Below the pieces are notes generated by a model, which did not search any database, was not told where the DNA came from, and was given only the letters and a program-made list of their open reading frames with translations. From contig JAPNXP010000002.1 in the NCBI GenBank assembly GCA_028753945.1, positions 1,426,001-1,490,000 of the forward strand: DNA of 64,000 nt, written 5' to 3'. Origin of the DNA: Hexactinellida sp. DTS-2022. Its lineage: Eukaryota; Porifera; Hexactinellida. Numbering within the stretch: the first letter of the stretch is position 1; every line of letters starts with the position of its first letter. A program made the translations under genes and the position numbers. Shown here in pieces: positions 32,457 through 44,900 of this stretch.

Positions 32457-34111
32457 TTTTTTTTTTTCTCCGTGTCGCCTCCCCAGGCTAAACCATAAGT
32501 GCTAGAGCTCTGAGATTTTCAGAATAGGTGTCTGGTTGTTGATTAATGTGCACTTCGTGGCCTGATTTTTCAATTTCGACTTGTGAAAATTTTTAACGGG
32601 ACTTTTAGCTTTTTTTGTCCCACAAGAAAATAAATGCAATAACAAGAAAATTTTTAGAATCATTAGTATCAGAAAAGTATTTTGCAACTGATAGCTCTTC
32701 ACGATCTTTTTAATCCGTCCTCATTTTCCTGAGAATTAGGCTCAAAGTTGCCACAATTGACCCTTAACTTTCTAAAATCGTAAATTCATTAATATTCAAT
32801 TATGCAATTATTTCGTGGTTTCGATGAATAACTACTATTTAATATTTATGAATAATTCAATTAGATTCAGTGTTATTTCGATTCAAGTTATTGTTGATAT
32901 TATAATCACAATAAAGAATTCTAGTATATATGAATAACTAATTTACATTCAATAGCTATTACTATACAAATCTATTTCTGATATCATAGTTACAATAATT
33001 TATTCTATTTATATGAATAATTCAATTTGATTCATTAGTGTATAAAATCGATTTCTAATACAATAGTTGTATTAAAGTTTTCTCCTATATGAAAATTCAA
33101 TTTCACTCAACAGTTATTCAATTTCAGAACGATTTCTGATATTCAAACAATGGATTAATGAGATGGGATATCTATTTGTATAAATATTTGTCTATTTGTG
33201 TGCTTGGTGCCCGAAATGTATTAGAGTGTAAGGGGGGGGGGGGGTTTATAAAGCATTTACGTATAATGGAAATATAAACTTAATCCCATATGTCATTCAA
33301 AGCAGGCTTTCATCCAGGCAAAATTTCCCGCGCGCCTAGATAAAGATTGAGCTCGCTCACACGCGCCTAAAATGCTCAATTTGTATTACGTCTATGGGAG
33401 CATCTCTCGATTTTCGCGCGCCTAGAAAACTTTTCTTTTGAAATTACGCGCCTGGAGGCGCGTCGCATACGCCTAGATGAAACCCTGATTCAAAGTAAGC
33501 GAGTATGCTGATTTCAATTTTAAAACGATGACTGATATACAAACAATGGATTAATGAAATGGAATATCTATTAAATGACTATTCGTCTGTGTGCGTGTTT
33601 GGTGGTCGAATTGTATTAGAGTGATAGGGGGTTATAATAGGAATATAAACTAGATCCCTTTTGTCATTCTAAGTAAACAAGTATGCTGATTTCCAATTTT
33701 AAACAGTATATTAATATTCAATGGATTAAAGCAAATTAAATTAAATTGGAAATTTGTTTACTTAAAGCAAATTAAATTAAATTGGAAATTTGTTTACTTA
33801 ACTCAACTCAACTCACATTGCTAAAATAATTAACTATTTATATCATTTATTATCTATACATAATGAATGAATGGCATTAAACCCAAGATGGTTCAAGATA
33901 GAAATAATTTAAAATCAACAATGGTTCCTTTGTCCCGTACAACTTGTTAAATGAGACTAAACACTATGAGGTGTTCATGACATGGCGAAAAAAATCCAAA
34001 ATTGCAGCTGTGCCACAAGCGTGTTCCTTTGGAGGCACTATCAATAAACCACCACCAAAATATAGTGCCACAAAAGGAACATGCGTCGGCACAGCTGCAA
34101 TTTTGGATTTT
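32457..34111. repeat. Long repeat unit 3
   Basis: The same start and end as unit 2, following a T tract. It carries a 185-bp hAT MITE at 33303 and a local duplication of AAATTAAATTGGAAATTTGT (about 33731-33795). Confidence 0.85.
33303..33487. mobile_element. hAT MITE, TSD ATTCAAAG, empty sites in sister units
   Basis: The ends are CAGGCTTTCATCCAGGC and GCCTAGATGAAACCCTG. The 8-bp duplication ATTCAAAG lies at 33295-33302 and 33488-33495. Units 2 and 4 read GTCATTCAAAGTAAGCGAG or TCATTCAAAGTAAGCGAG without the insertion (near 31865 and 34940). Confidence 0.93.
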
Positions 34112-35548
34112 TTTTTGTTATTGGTCCGTAGCCTCTCTACTGACCAGAGTTTTATTAACTAAGAGCCAAAATTTTCAGAATATGTGTCTCATGGGTCACA
34201 GATGTGCACCTGGGGTCACGATTTATTAATTTCGACTTGGGAAAATTTTTAACGGGACTTTTAGCTTTTTTTGTCCCATAAGAAAATAAATGCAATAACA
34301 AGAAAAAATTTAGAATCATTAGTATCAGAAAAGTATTTTGCAACTGATAGCTCTTCACGATTTTTTTAATCTGTCCTCATTTTCCCAATAATTAGGCTCA
34401 AAGTTGCCACAATTCACCCTTAACTTTCTAAAATCATAAATTCATTAATATTCAATTATGCAATTATTTCGTGGTTTCAATGAATAACTATATTTATGAA
34501 TAATTCAATTAGATTCAGTGTTATTTCGATTCAAGTTATTGTTGATATCATAATTACAATAAAGAATTCTAGAATATATGAATAGTTAATTTACATTCAA
34601 TAGCTATTACTATACAAATCAATTTCTGATATCATAGTTACAATAAAGTATTCTAGTGTATATGAATAATTCAATTTGATTCAATAGCTGCTACTATATA
34701 AATCGATTTCTAATACAATAGTTGTATTAAAGTTTTCTCCTATAAGAAAATTCAATTTAACTCAACAGTTATTCAATTTCAGAACGATTCTGATATTCAA
34801 ACAATGGATTAATGAGATGGAATATCTATTTGTATAAATATTTGTCTATGTGTATGCTTGGTGCCCGAAATGTATTAGAGTGTAAGGGGGGTTTATAACG
34901 CATTTATAATGGAAATATAAACTTAATCCCCATATATCATTCAAAGTAAGCGAGTATGCTGATTTCAATTTTAAAACGATGACAGATATACAAACAATGG
35001 ATTAATGAAATGGAATATCTATTAAATGACTATTCGTCTGTGTGCGTGTTTGGTGTCCGAATTGTATTAGAGTGATAGGGGGGGGGATAATTATAACGCA
35101 TTTATAATGGAAATATAAACTTAATCCTTTTGTCATTCTAAGTAAACAAGTATGCTTATTTCCAATTTTTAACAGTATATTAATATTCAATGGATTAAAG
35201 CAAAGTAAATTATATTGGGAATTTGTTTACTTAACTCAAATCACAGTGGATAACATTGCTCAAATAATTAACTATTTATATAAATTATTATCTATACATA
35301 ATGAATGAATGGCATTAAACTCAAGGTGGTTCAAGATAGAAATAATTTAAAATCAACAATCGTTCCTTTGTACCATACAACTTGTTAAATGAGTCTAAAC
35401 ACTATGAGGCGTTCATAAGATGGCGAAAAAATCCAAAATTGCAGCTGTGACGACAGCATGATCCTTTGGAGGCACTATAAATAAACCACCACCAAAATAT
35501 AGTGCCACAAAAGGAACATGCGTCGGCACAGCTGCAATTTTGGATTTT
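34112..35548. repeat. Long repeat unit 4
   Basis: It opens with the TTATTGGTCCGTAGCCTCTC start of units 1 and 5, then switches near 34230 to the body of units 2 and 3, so it is a mosaic. It ends in hairpin copy 4. Confidence 0.8.
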
Positions 35549-37400
35549 TTTATTATTGGTCCGTAGCCTCTCTACTGAACAGAGTTTAATTAACTAAGAA
35601 CCCAAAATTTCAGGACAGGTGTCTCATGGGTTACAGATGTGCACCTGGGGTCACGATTTTTTACTACATTTTTTTGGACACATTTTGCACCTGTTTAATA
35701 TTAGAAAAAGAACAATAAATAGTGCACAAATATTTAATTTATATGCATTCGATAGAGAATTAAATTCTACACCTTTTCACAGTGCACGAGTTTTTAAATT
35801 GAGTTTCGTTTGTGCCACAATTGAGTTGCAAGTTTCCTTTGTTTACTAACACTTCAGTTCAATTGAAGTGTTAAATCGAATTCTATTGTTTCAACTTGTA
35901 ATAATTATATTGATTCAACTTGTGAGATCGAGTAGGCTTCTATTTTCTAATTGAAACCTAATATTTTACATTCCACAACAACGACAGATTAAGTGATTAT
36001 ATTTATTTCTGCGAGAATATTCTTGCACTGTTAATAGACTGACGCGTGACCTTCGATATATAAGGCCTGAGTGCTAAGCGAAAATTTGTGTACCATGGAT
36101 TTTTATATGCCTAACTTCAATCATCTTTGAGATAGTGAGTCATTACCTAATAATGAATTAAGTGTTAATTATGTCATGATCTCAAAAGTTATTTAAGTTA
36201 GGCATATAAAATGTATTATCAATGAATAGGAAGTTACCTATTCCGGACAGATCAGTACCAGCCTAGTTTACATAACATTCATAGTTTTTGAGTTATGACA
36301 CATTTTAGGAAATATACATTTCCATGGCAAATGAGGAATGTGTCAAAATTCCATTTATAATTTCGATATATTTTTTTCAACTAGTTATGGGTATAACCAT
36401 GTTCCAATTTTGAACATTTATAACGCGTTTAACTATGTTAAAAGTATGCTAGAAAAACAAGATAATTCGCAACCAAAATTACCATTACGTCATCAGATGA
36501 TGACATATCACAATTCTGGAGAGTGCTATGTATACCTGGGTACCATATTCCTATATAGTTATAATACACTTTTCAGCTCTATCATTGCTAATTATTGGGA
36601 TAAAGAACAATTCTCCATTTTTCAATGCACTTTAAGTAATCCATGGTTCAAACCAGCACTCAGGCCTTATATATCGAAGGTCACGACTGACGTAATTAAT
36701 TATAATTAATTCAGTCAGTATATGACTTATATAGATGCTCCCAATTTGTTTATTAGGGGTTATTCGAGTGTGCGGAATTGAAATTTGATAGCCAAATTTA
36801 TTTATTTATTATTTATGACAAAATAATTAAACTTAATAAATATAAGTTGACATTGAAATTGGTGTTAAATTATAAATAATATTAATAATTATTTATACTA
36901 ATTAATTAAATATCATAAATCTCAAAGATCATAGAAGATAGAAACAAACTTTCAATTTATCAATTGGTCCTTATGGTACGTGCCACCTATACAAGTGCGT
37001 CTTGACACCATGAGGTGATGATGACATCGTTAAAAAAATGTGTTTTTACAATTTTGTTAATTCGATATTTAAAATGGGTTAGTTGATGTTGGGTGATGAC
37101 CCAACACTCACATAAAAAATGCTGAGTCATCAGCTATTATATTCTACTCAAACTTGAATATCTCTAAAATGAAGTGAACTAAATGGAAACTTCCACCACG
37201 GGGAGGGTCGATGCCTTCTGTAACACCTTTTTGAAATAATTTACACCTTCATAGTGATGATGACATGGGGAAAAAAAATTCCAAAATTGCAGCCTGTGCC
37301 GACAGCATGTTCCTTTGGAGGCACTATCAATAAACCACCACCAAAATATAGTGCCACCAAAGGAACATGCGTCGGCACAGGTTGCAATTTTGGATTTTTA
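35549..37400. repeat. Long repeat unit 5
   Basis: The sister of unit 1, without its 29892 MITE but with a different insertion (36045-36685). It ends in hairpin copy 5. Confidence 0.8.
36045..36685. mobile_element. MITE with CGTGACCTTCGATATATAAG ends, TSD ACTGACG
   Basis: The 31-bp terminal inverted repeats start CGTGACCTTCGATATATAAG. The direct repeat ACTGACG lies at 36038-36044 and 36686-36692. The interior has inverted copies of TTAGGCATATAAA-like sequence (36108 and 36195). A 123-codon frame inside resembles nothing I know. Confidence 0.8.
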
Positions 37401-37689
37401 TTATTTTTATCTAGTATTCTAACTCTTCTATACTCCACAATACAGTATTTCAATTATCCTCAACCAATCCACCCATAAAACGAGCTATTAAAAATGACTA
37501 GGCGCTAGCGCCTAACTAGTCACTAACTAGCCTAACTAGGCCCTAGTCATAATAAATCACCGTCCTGGACATGTGCCAATTAAAATATTACTAAATAACT
37601 AATTGACGCACTAGTTGTCCACTGGTCATAGGATCAATATGTTTTGGATATCTTCTTGGATATCTTCGATTTCTGGGACAATTCGATTT
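37401..37689. other. Intergenic, nothing firm
   Basis: It includes a GGCGCTAGCGCC palindrome (37502-37513) with CTAACTAG iterations. No gene. Confidence 0.4.
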
Positions 37690-38260
37690 TCCATTATATA
37701 TTATGGGCAATGCTAACAAATTGAGTAACAATATGTAATTCAATGTAGCTATAACTAGCTTGCATTCTTTGTCGTTGAAACCTATTGTAATGTTCCTCCC
37801 GTTCTATGCATTGATTTCCATCGACTCTTCCAAATTCAAAACGGGAATACTCAATTGTTTTGCGAGTCTTGAGGAAAGCACGATTGTATATCCTCTACTC
37901 TAGCAGCTATATTTGGACATATGAGAGTCAATAAGTTGGGACGTAACGGACAAATAGTCACCGAGAAACAATCCATTTACAATTGGTAAATCATTGTTGG
38001 AAATTTTATGGTTTACTCCCAATTGTCTCCAAATAAATGAATCATATTTCCTGGCCATTTCTCAACAAGATCAATGAACTTCGAATTATCATCAGATATT
38101 TCCTGGATATTTATCTAGTGTTCATTGAATCATTTTTCATGTGTCCTAATATTTCTTCATTACCTGTAGGTGCAACGATTTGTACATAGGTACGATCGAT
38201 GCAGCCAAGTACCGAAGTAAATTCAATCTTATATAGAAATGATTACATTTGGGTAGTACT
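37690..38260 (-). pseudogene. PIF/Harbinger (HARBI1-like) transposase relic
   Basis: On the minus strand the pieces appear in the right order across shifting frames. First VLGCIDRTYVQIVAPTGNEE (about 38230-38170), matching the GCIDGTHV...AP catalytic strand. Then KFIDLVEKWPGN (about 38090-38050), matching the WPGS block. Then SFIWRQLGVNHKISNNDLPI and VNGLFLGDYLS (about 38040-37950), matching HDSxIW and the LLGDSGY block. Then IWKSRWKSMHRTGGTLQ (about 37840-37780), matching the FGxLKxRFRCL region. Several stops and frame changes show it is dead. I could not place terminal inverted repeats. Confidence 0.7.
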
Positions 38261-38436
38261 AGTTGGAATAGAAAGTGATTTGTAAGTGGATCAATTCAGA
38301 AAACTTAACTATTTCGTGTACTAGTTGCATGAAAACATAACGATCAGTCTATATGGAAAGATTCATTCCTGGGTTAGTCGGTTAGACTCTCTGAGTTGTT
38401 TCAGCTTCAATTATTAAAAGTGAAAGTGTCATTCAC

Positions 38437-39805
38437 AGGGATGTCGCTAGGATTTTTAATCTATGGGGGGGGGCATATAAATTTCCAGGGGGGGGAAACA
38501 TTCTATTGGTGTTAGATCTAACAGTTGATGTTACCAAAACTAGGCAATTGAGGTGAAACTTTCTAGTTCAATGTTTTCTAAACTATGAAAAGTAACCTAC
38601 AAAATCAAATACAGTAACAAGAATTTAGCAAACCTAGCATATACTACAGAATATCTACTAGCTATAATGACAGGTAAAAGTCAATTTTGACAGGTAAAAG
38701 TTCTAAAGTAAAAGGTGTATTGGGTTTGTAAAACAGTTGATTGGAAGTTAGAACCAAAATTGCCAAATAAATAGGAATATCCTAAAAGGTGAAACTAGAT
38801 TACTAACAGTCTATTCCTGTCAACCGTATAGGGATTTCTGTACACTATAGGGATTTCAACCATTTTGTTTGTTCTGTCCAGGCGCTCAGGGATGTATTAA
38901 ATTTGTATCTGCTTGCTAGTTTGGAAATTTTTTTGATTGTCTGTCGAATAATACCTAAAAAATGCCTACACCTTCAAAATATAACAGTTTGTTTTGTGTA
39001 AATTAACAATCCCTATTCAAGCGTACAGGAATTCCCTGTACAGTCTACAGGGGCGTAGGAACTTATTACCGATTGGTCCGGCGGGTTTCTCCACTTCATG
39101 CTTGGAGAACAAGAAACATATAAAAATGAATTTCGGATGCATGATATGCACAAAGTATAAAAATTTATGCGCCATTACTACTATTATCTGGTGAAATGAA
39201 GATAATTATTCCACTGTTAATTAGTCAAATGCAAATCTTAGATTATACGTAGCAATCAACACTAATATTATATTACAAAAATATGGAGATTAACCATGAT
39301 TATATTATCAAAATGAATTTAAATACTATCCGACTAAACATTATAGCTTTTGTAAAATTCATCATGAAATTATTGGTCCGGCTTGCGCCGGGCCTACTCC
39401 TACGCCCCTGGTCTATATAATTAAATATTATCTCCGGATCCTAAATGATTATTTTGGATTATGTCAAATTCAATATTAATAAATAACATGATCGTATATC
39501 TTGACACATATAATACATTGCTTTGGTAAGTGTAATTTGTGTCTGTATAAGTGTAAATTTACTTCTTAGACGAGCGAGAGCAGCGAGCTAGAAAAAGATT
39601 TGGGGTGTCCAATGTCCATGGATCTTGACCAATGTACAGTGAAAAATTGGAGCCTCGTAAAGAGATATGACTCAAATGATTGGCAAGTGTGAATTCATTG
39701 AATTGAATTTATAGCATTAATGGATCAGAGCAATGAAATAGTTACAAATTGTTTTACCGGGGGGGGCATTGCCCTCTATGCCCCAGTGGCGACGTTCCTT
39801 CCCAT
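38437..39805. mobile_element. Possible hAT-like element with poly-G subtermini
   Basis: CAGGGATGTCGCTAGG with a GGGGGGGGGCAT run stands at the left, and GGGGGGGCATTGCCC ... CCCCAGTGGCGACGTTCC at the right. The inverted match is weak, so the right boundary is uncertain. A clearer MITE is nested inside. No coding sequence recognised. Confidence 0.35.
39048..39410. mobile_element. hAT-type MITE, 5-bp TSD GTCTA
   Basis: The ends are CAGGGGCGTAGGAAC and CTCCTACGCCCCTG. The direct repeat GTCTA lies at 39043-39047 and 39411-39415. Subterminal ATTGGTCCGGC occurs inverted near both ends. Confidence 0.75.
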
Positions 39806-40277
39806 CCCGAAAGTTGTAAATTGATCGAATGAAGGTTTTGCAAATAAAGATTGTCTTTCAACAATATTAAAATCATAAATACAGCCGATGTGATTCTGCA
39901 TATTGAGTTTTAAATTAAATGACAATTAGCTGAAACTTAGTGCAAACTAAGTAAAGAATACTAAATGAAAAGTAAGTATAAGGCCATATAAAATATATAA
40001 TTGGTTTATAATCTTCGTCCGTCCCTACTTTACACTCCATCCAGTCCGAGAATATTGCATTATTATCTTATGAACATGATCGTGCAAAATATTAACTAAA
40101 AGTACATCTAATGTATCAATTTTTAAAAGTTTGATTTTCGTTTCGAATTGATTGAAAGAATATTAGATTGAAACGGATATTATTTTGTTTTTATTGAAGA
40201 GATCGTATATGTACATTCCTACCCAAACTAGCTGAGTAATAACTAACTTGTGTCGAATACATAACCATATAAATAAT
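39806..40277. other. Intergenic, nothing recognised
   Basis: AT-rich, no structure seen. Confidence 0.35.
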
Positions 40278-40427
40278 GAGTTTACTTATCCACCGATCAT
40301 CGGCGTTTGTATTAAAAAACCTCGCTATTTTCTACCGATTGTTTTTTATGTTTATAAAAATCACCATCGGTAGAAACTAGCAGTGTTATTTAATACAAGC
40401 GCCGATGATCGGTGGATAAGTAAATTC
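40278..40427. mobile_element. 150-bp foldback MITE
   Basis: Near-complete inverted repeat: GAGTTTACTTATCCACCGAT at the left and ATCGGTGGATAAGTAAATTC at the right, with inner AAAATAGCGAGG-like arms. A truncated inverted copy is at 44742-44865. Confidence 0.8.
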
Positions 40428-40626
40428 AAAAATAATTAACAAGAAACTATTTATACTATAATTTGAGTCTTGAAATTGATTTAATGATTAGTCATCAAAA
40501 CGAAGCGGCTATTCGAATATCGTTCTTTACAATTCGAATATTCGTTTCATCCCTATATTTCAGAGCATTTTTAAAATTATTTAATGATTCATTGTCATAT
40601 AATTTTATAAATAAATTAAGGATATA

Positions 40627-40822
40627 CAGTCGAAATCGGATTATTTTTGTCCAATTCTTTGCATGGATAATTCGACAAAATAATCCGATAAGACAAATAA
40701 ACCCGATAATTCGTAATGGTAAATCAGATTTTTCCTCGAATATTAGGACAAAATAATCCGATAAGACAAAATAATCCGATAAGACAAAATAATCCGGTGA
40801 CAAAATAATCCGATTTCGACTG
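40627..40822. mobile_element. 196-bp TA-target MITE
   Basis: The ends are CAGTCGAAATCGGATTATTT and CCGATTTCGACTG, bordered by TA. Near the right end are repeats of GACAAAATAATCCGATAA. Confidence 0.8.
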
Positions 40823-41963
40823 TATCTATATTTATTGTTTGGCTTAGGATAATGTTATTATAATATTAAAAATGGAAATAACAAATACAAATAAAATCTA
40901 GTTCGCCGTCGTTGTTTTCTTAAAAAGATTGGCTAATTTATTTCACCGAGCTCAAGCAGTTTAGCGAATAACTTCCCTGCTGGTATAGGCGCTAGCGCCT
41001 AGGCTTTTTTAATATATGCATAAAACATAGTATAGGAGAAATAATCTCTATTTAATTTACTCAAAATGCGAAGCTTTATGCGGACCCCTAAGCTGAGATC
41101 TGAAAAAGTGATGAATAAAATATAAATTGGTATCACTGCAGGGTTTATTCATTAATATCATTAAATAGCGAACCCATTTGACTATGTTTGCGGCTGTGAG
41201 CGGGTACTTGGTTCACTCCCATGTGCACCAAGAGGAAATCAAATTTCGCTGGAGGAGATTAAGGCGTATTTAATTCCAAATTCCAGAATGGATAATAGCT
41301 TGGTTATATGCGTATCTCAAACAGTAGGGAATTAGCTACTTGTGTCACCTAAGGTTAAAGGTAAGTACGTATTTTAATAAATTAATTAGCAATTATATTG
41401 AACAGTACGCATACATAAACTAAGTGGTGAATTTGAGATCTTAAAGTTCAGGAGAATAAAGTGTTAATCGATTTGCTTGCAATATAGCTAGGAAATCAAA
41501 TAGTCCCTTTCTTATACACTCATTAGTTATATAAGAAATTATCTGTTTGTAACTTGAGTTAGTCCAAAGATTTGAGGTATTGCCTTCACAATGATTATAT
41601 CCATTGGAATCAAAGTTATAAATACAGTAGACCATCGTGTATACGAACACAGGGTATCGTTCGAAATATGTTCATTTTCTGCAAAATTCGTATCAACCGG
41701 ACACTTGCATGCAGTATAGGCTAGGGGAATTAGCTGTACTCGTTAACCGAAATTTCGCTTTATCTGTTTGCGTGTTTTTAAAAGCAGTCAAAATCACCGA
41801 TGAGGTACAACTTCATTCTCCCAATAATGTATTTCTGGTACCCGTTACTAAATAAATATATTAACAAGTCCGAATTCGTAACAAGAGTTCTGAACGCTTG
41901 TTAATTAAATATTATATGCAAAAGCTCTCTCCTTCAAGTTACATACTACCTTTAGACTCAGAT
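40823..41963. other. Upstream flank of the TRP gene
   Basis: AT-rich. A CAGTAGACCATCGTGTATAC end at 41624 resembles the TA-target MITEs, but its partner was not found. A GGCGCTAGCGCC palindrome lies at 40988. The TRP promoter should be in the last few hundred bases. Confidence 0.35.
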
Positions 41964-44900
41964 ATGGCAGACGGTATTGATTTGGAACCTCTCACCAGCT
42001 CTACCATAGACACAGCTCTACCCAGTGACTACAATGCATCCATGGACTTTGCTTCTATGAACCTGTGCTTTCTGAGTGGTGAGGCAGACCAACTAGTGGT
42101 ACAAAGTGAATCCTTTGGAACAGCAACAGCAGAGCATTTAATCAAAGTCAAACCAGTAAATGGAAACGCAATTATTGAAGTGGATAAGCAGTATGTAAAG
42201 GTATAGAGCTACGTATAACAAATACATATTTAGAAAATGTTGTTCTTACTAATCCCCTAGATACTTCATAACCCTGACGACAGTGATACGAAAATCGAAA
42301 ACAAGTGAGTTGGCATTTAGCAATTATGCCAGGGTTGCCAATCCAATCCAATCCAATCCAATCGACAATCCAATCCAATCGATCCAAATTTCGACAATCG
42401 ATTATTCGGATGACAATCCAATCGCAATCGACAATCCAAAATATCATCGATTTTTTCGATCGTTTACTCCTCAGTATTATATCAAAAAGAGTTATGTTTC
42501 ATCATATGTTCAAACTTAAAACATATATTATTGGGTTAATTGACGAGCAATTGAGCATTTTAAATTTTGGCATTATTTAGAAATTGAAAAAACAAACAAT
42601 CGAAAAAATCGATGAAAATTCATCGATTGCAATCCAATCGATAAAAATCGAACCAATCCAATCGACAATTCTCAGAAATTTTGGGCCTAACAACTGCATT
42701 TATAACATCAGTGATCAGAATATTCAGATGTTCTATTTGGGTTTAATAGATACAGTAGACTCCGCTTAATTAATAGAGCAACTGGTTATTCGGATAACCT
42801 GACTAATTGGGTCACTTGTTAGAAATAGAAACATATAAACTGTGTTAAATTACTCCGGTTAATCAGGACAACACCTTTATCCCACTTAATCGGCTCAAAA
42901 TGGCCTGGTCCCGACTCCCGATGTGACCCTATTAAGCGGAGAAAACTATAAACTCTGTAATTACTATATTAATAGTTACTTATGCAGATATTATTTGGGC
43001 CTATTTTTTGTTTACAAATGATTTTGGCACATTAGAATGTTTTAAATGAAATTATCGCAAAGAAGAGTTACCGGCCACAATTGTTTGCGAATTTCTAATT
43101 GTATTGATCATGGATATATTAGTAATTATATAAACCTATTTAGAAGTCTTACTGTGTGTTTCGTGTATTATAAAATCTGAATTACAAAATCTGTATTACA
43201 AAATTTGAAATATATTGGATTGATTAATACAAGAAAATTAATTTAAATTACAGTAGAACTCGGTTAAGACGTACCACCTTGGGAGACTAGAAAAGGTACG
43301 TACTAACCGAGGTACGTCTTATCCGTATGCATAATCAACAAGTCGAAATACTGCCTTTTTAAATGATATGGATACGATATGGTATACAAGTACCGTATTT
43401 ATTCGAATAGTAGCCTAGGCGATTATTGGTTTTTAGGCCATTTTCTGACCAATAATTTTTGTTACTTTTCGAGAATATCACATGTTGATACAATTTATTT
43501 AGTAGAGTCGTTTGATAATCATATTGCGACTAAATATTAGATAAAAAATTTACTCAGGGTACCGGTAGTAAATTTGTATTTGCTAATTTGGGGGGCTATT
43601 ATTGGAGGTAGGCGATTATTCGAATAGGGGTTACTATTAGAGAATATACGGTATAGTATAACATACTTAACGATATGATTAATGTGTTTTAGTTGTCATC
43701 TACTCACTTAAACAAAATAATAACTGAGTTCTGCTATTACTTTTCTAGAGTACGTACTAAACGAATTAAAATACATACATTATATTTACTTGGGAATTGA
43801 AATTGGTACGTCTTATCTGAGGTACGTCTTATCCGAGTACGTATTTTAACAGATTCATTTATAATGGATCAGATAGGAGGAAAAATCGATTATTGGTAAA
43901 CAGTACGTATTAAGTCGAGTACGTGCTAACCGAGTTCTACTCAGTGGCGGCGGAAGCATTTCGATGTTGGTGCGAGCACTCCTCAATTAGGCCCAAATTT
44001 TATTTAAATACTATGTAATAAATAAGTCAATTCAATATATTTCAAATTTTGTAATGCAGATTTTGTAATTCAGATTTTGTAATACACGAAACACACAGTA
44101 AGAGTTCTAAGTAGGTTTAAATAATTACTTATATATTCATGATCAATACAATTAGAAAATCGCAAACAAAAGTGATCTTTAACTCTTCGATGCGATAAAT
44201 TCATTTAAAACTTTCTAAAATGTGCCAAAATCATTTGTAAACAAAAAATAGGCCCAAATAATAGCTGCATAAGTGACTATTAATATAGTAATTACAGAAT
44301 TTAGAGTATATTCCGCTTAATAGGATCACATTCGGGAGTCGGGTTCAGGCCATTTTGAGTCAATTATGCGGATTAAAGCTGTTGGCCCGATTAACCGGCG
44401 TAATTCAACACTCTTTACATGTTTCTATTTCTAGCCAAGTGAGCCGATTAGTCAGGTTGATCCGATTAACCAGTTGCTCTATTAACCGTAGTCTACGTGA
44501 CTACGTATCTATTTAACCCAAATAGAATATCTGAATATTACGATCACTGATGATATAAATGCAGTTGATGCCCTTAAAAATAGCTAGGCCCAAATTTTCT
44601 GAGAAAATATAGGTGCGAGCATGCTCGCAGTGCTCGCAGTGCTTGCGCCGCCTATGGTTCTACTGTACATAGTATTTAAAGAAAATTTGGGCGTAAATGA
44701 GAAGTGCTCGCACCAACATCGAAATGCTTCCGCCACCACTGTATTAAATAACCTGGCTAGTTTCTACCGATGGTGTTTTTTATAAACATAAAAAAACAAT
44801 CGGTAGAAAGTAGCGAGGTTTTTAATACAAACGCCGATGATCGGTGGATAAGTAAACTCTTAATTAAAATAACTGTTAAGACAAAATAGAAATTATCAAT

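Noticed and set aside
36338..36709. 123-codon frame inside the 36045-36685 MITE
   Set aside because: AT-rich, crosses the element's end, no similarity recognised.
37690..38260. Functional HARBI1 gene
   Set aside because: The motifs are spread over several frames with stops, so it is a relic.
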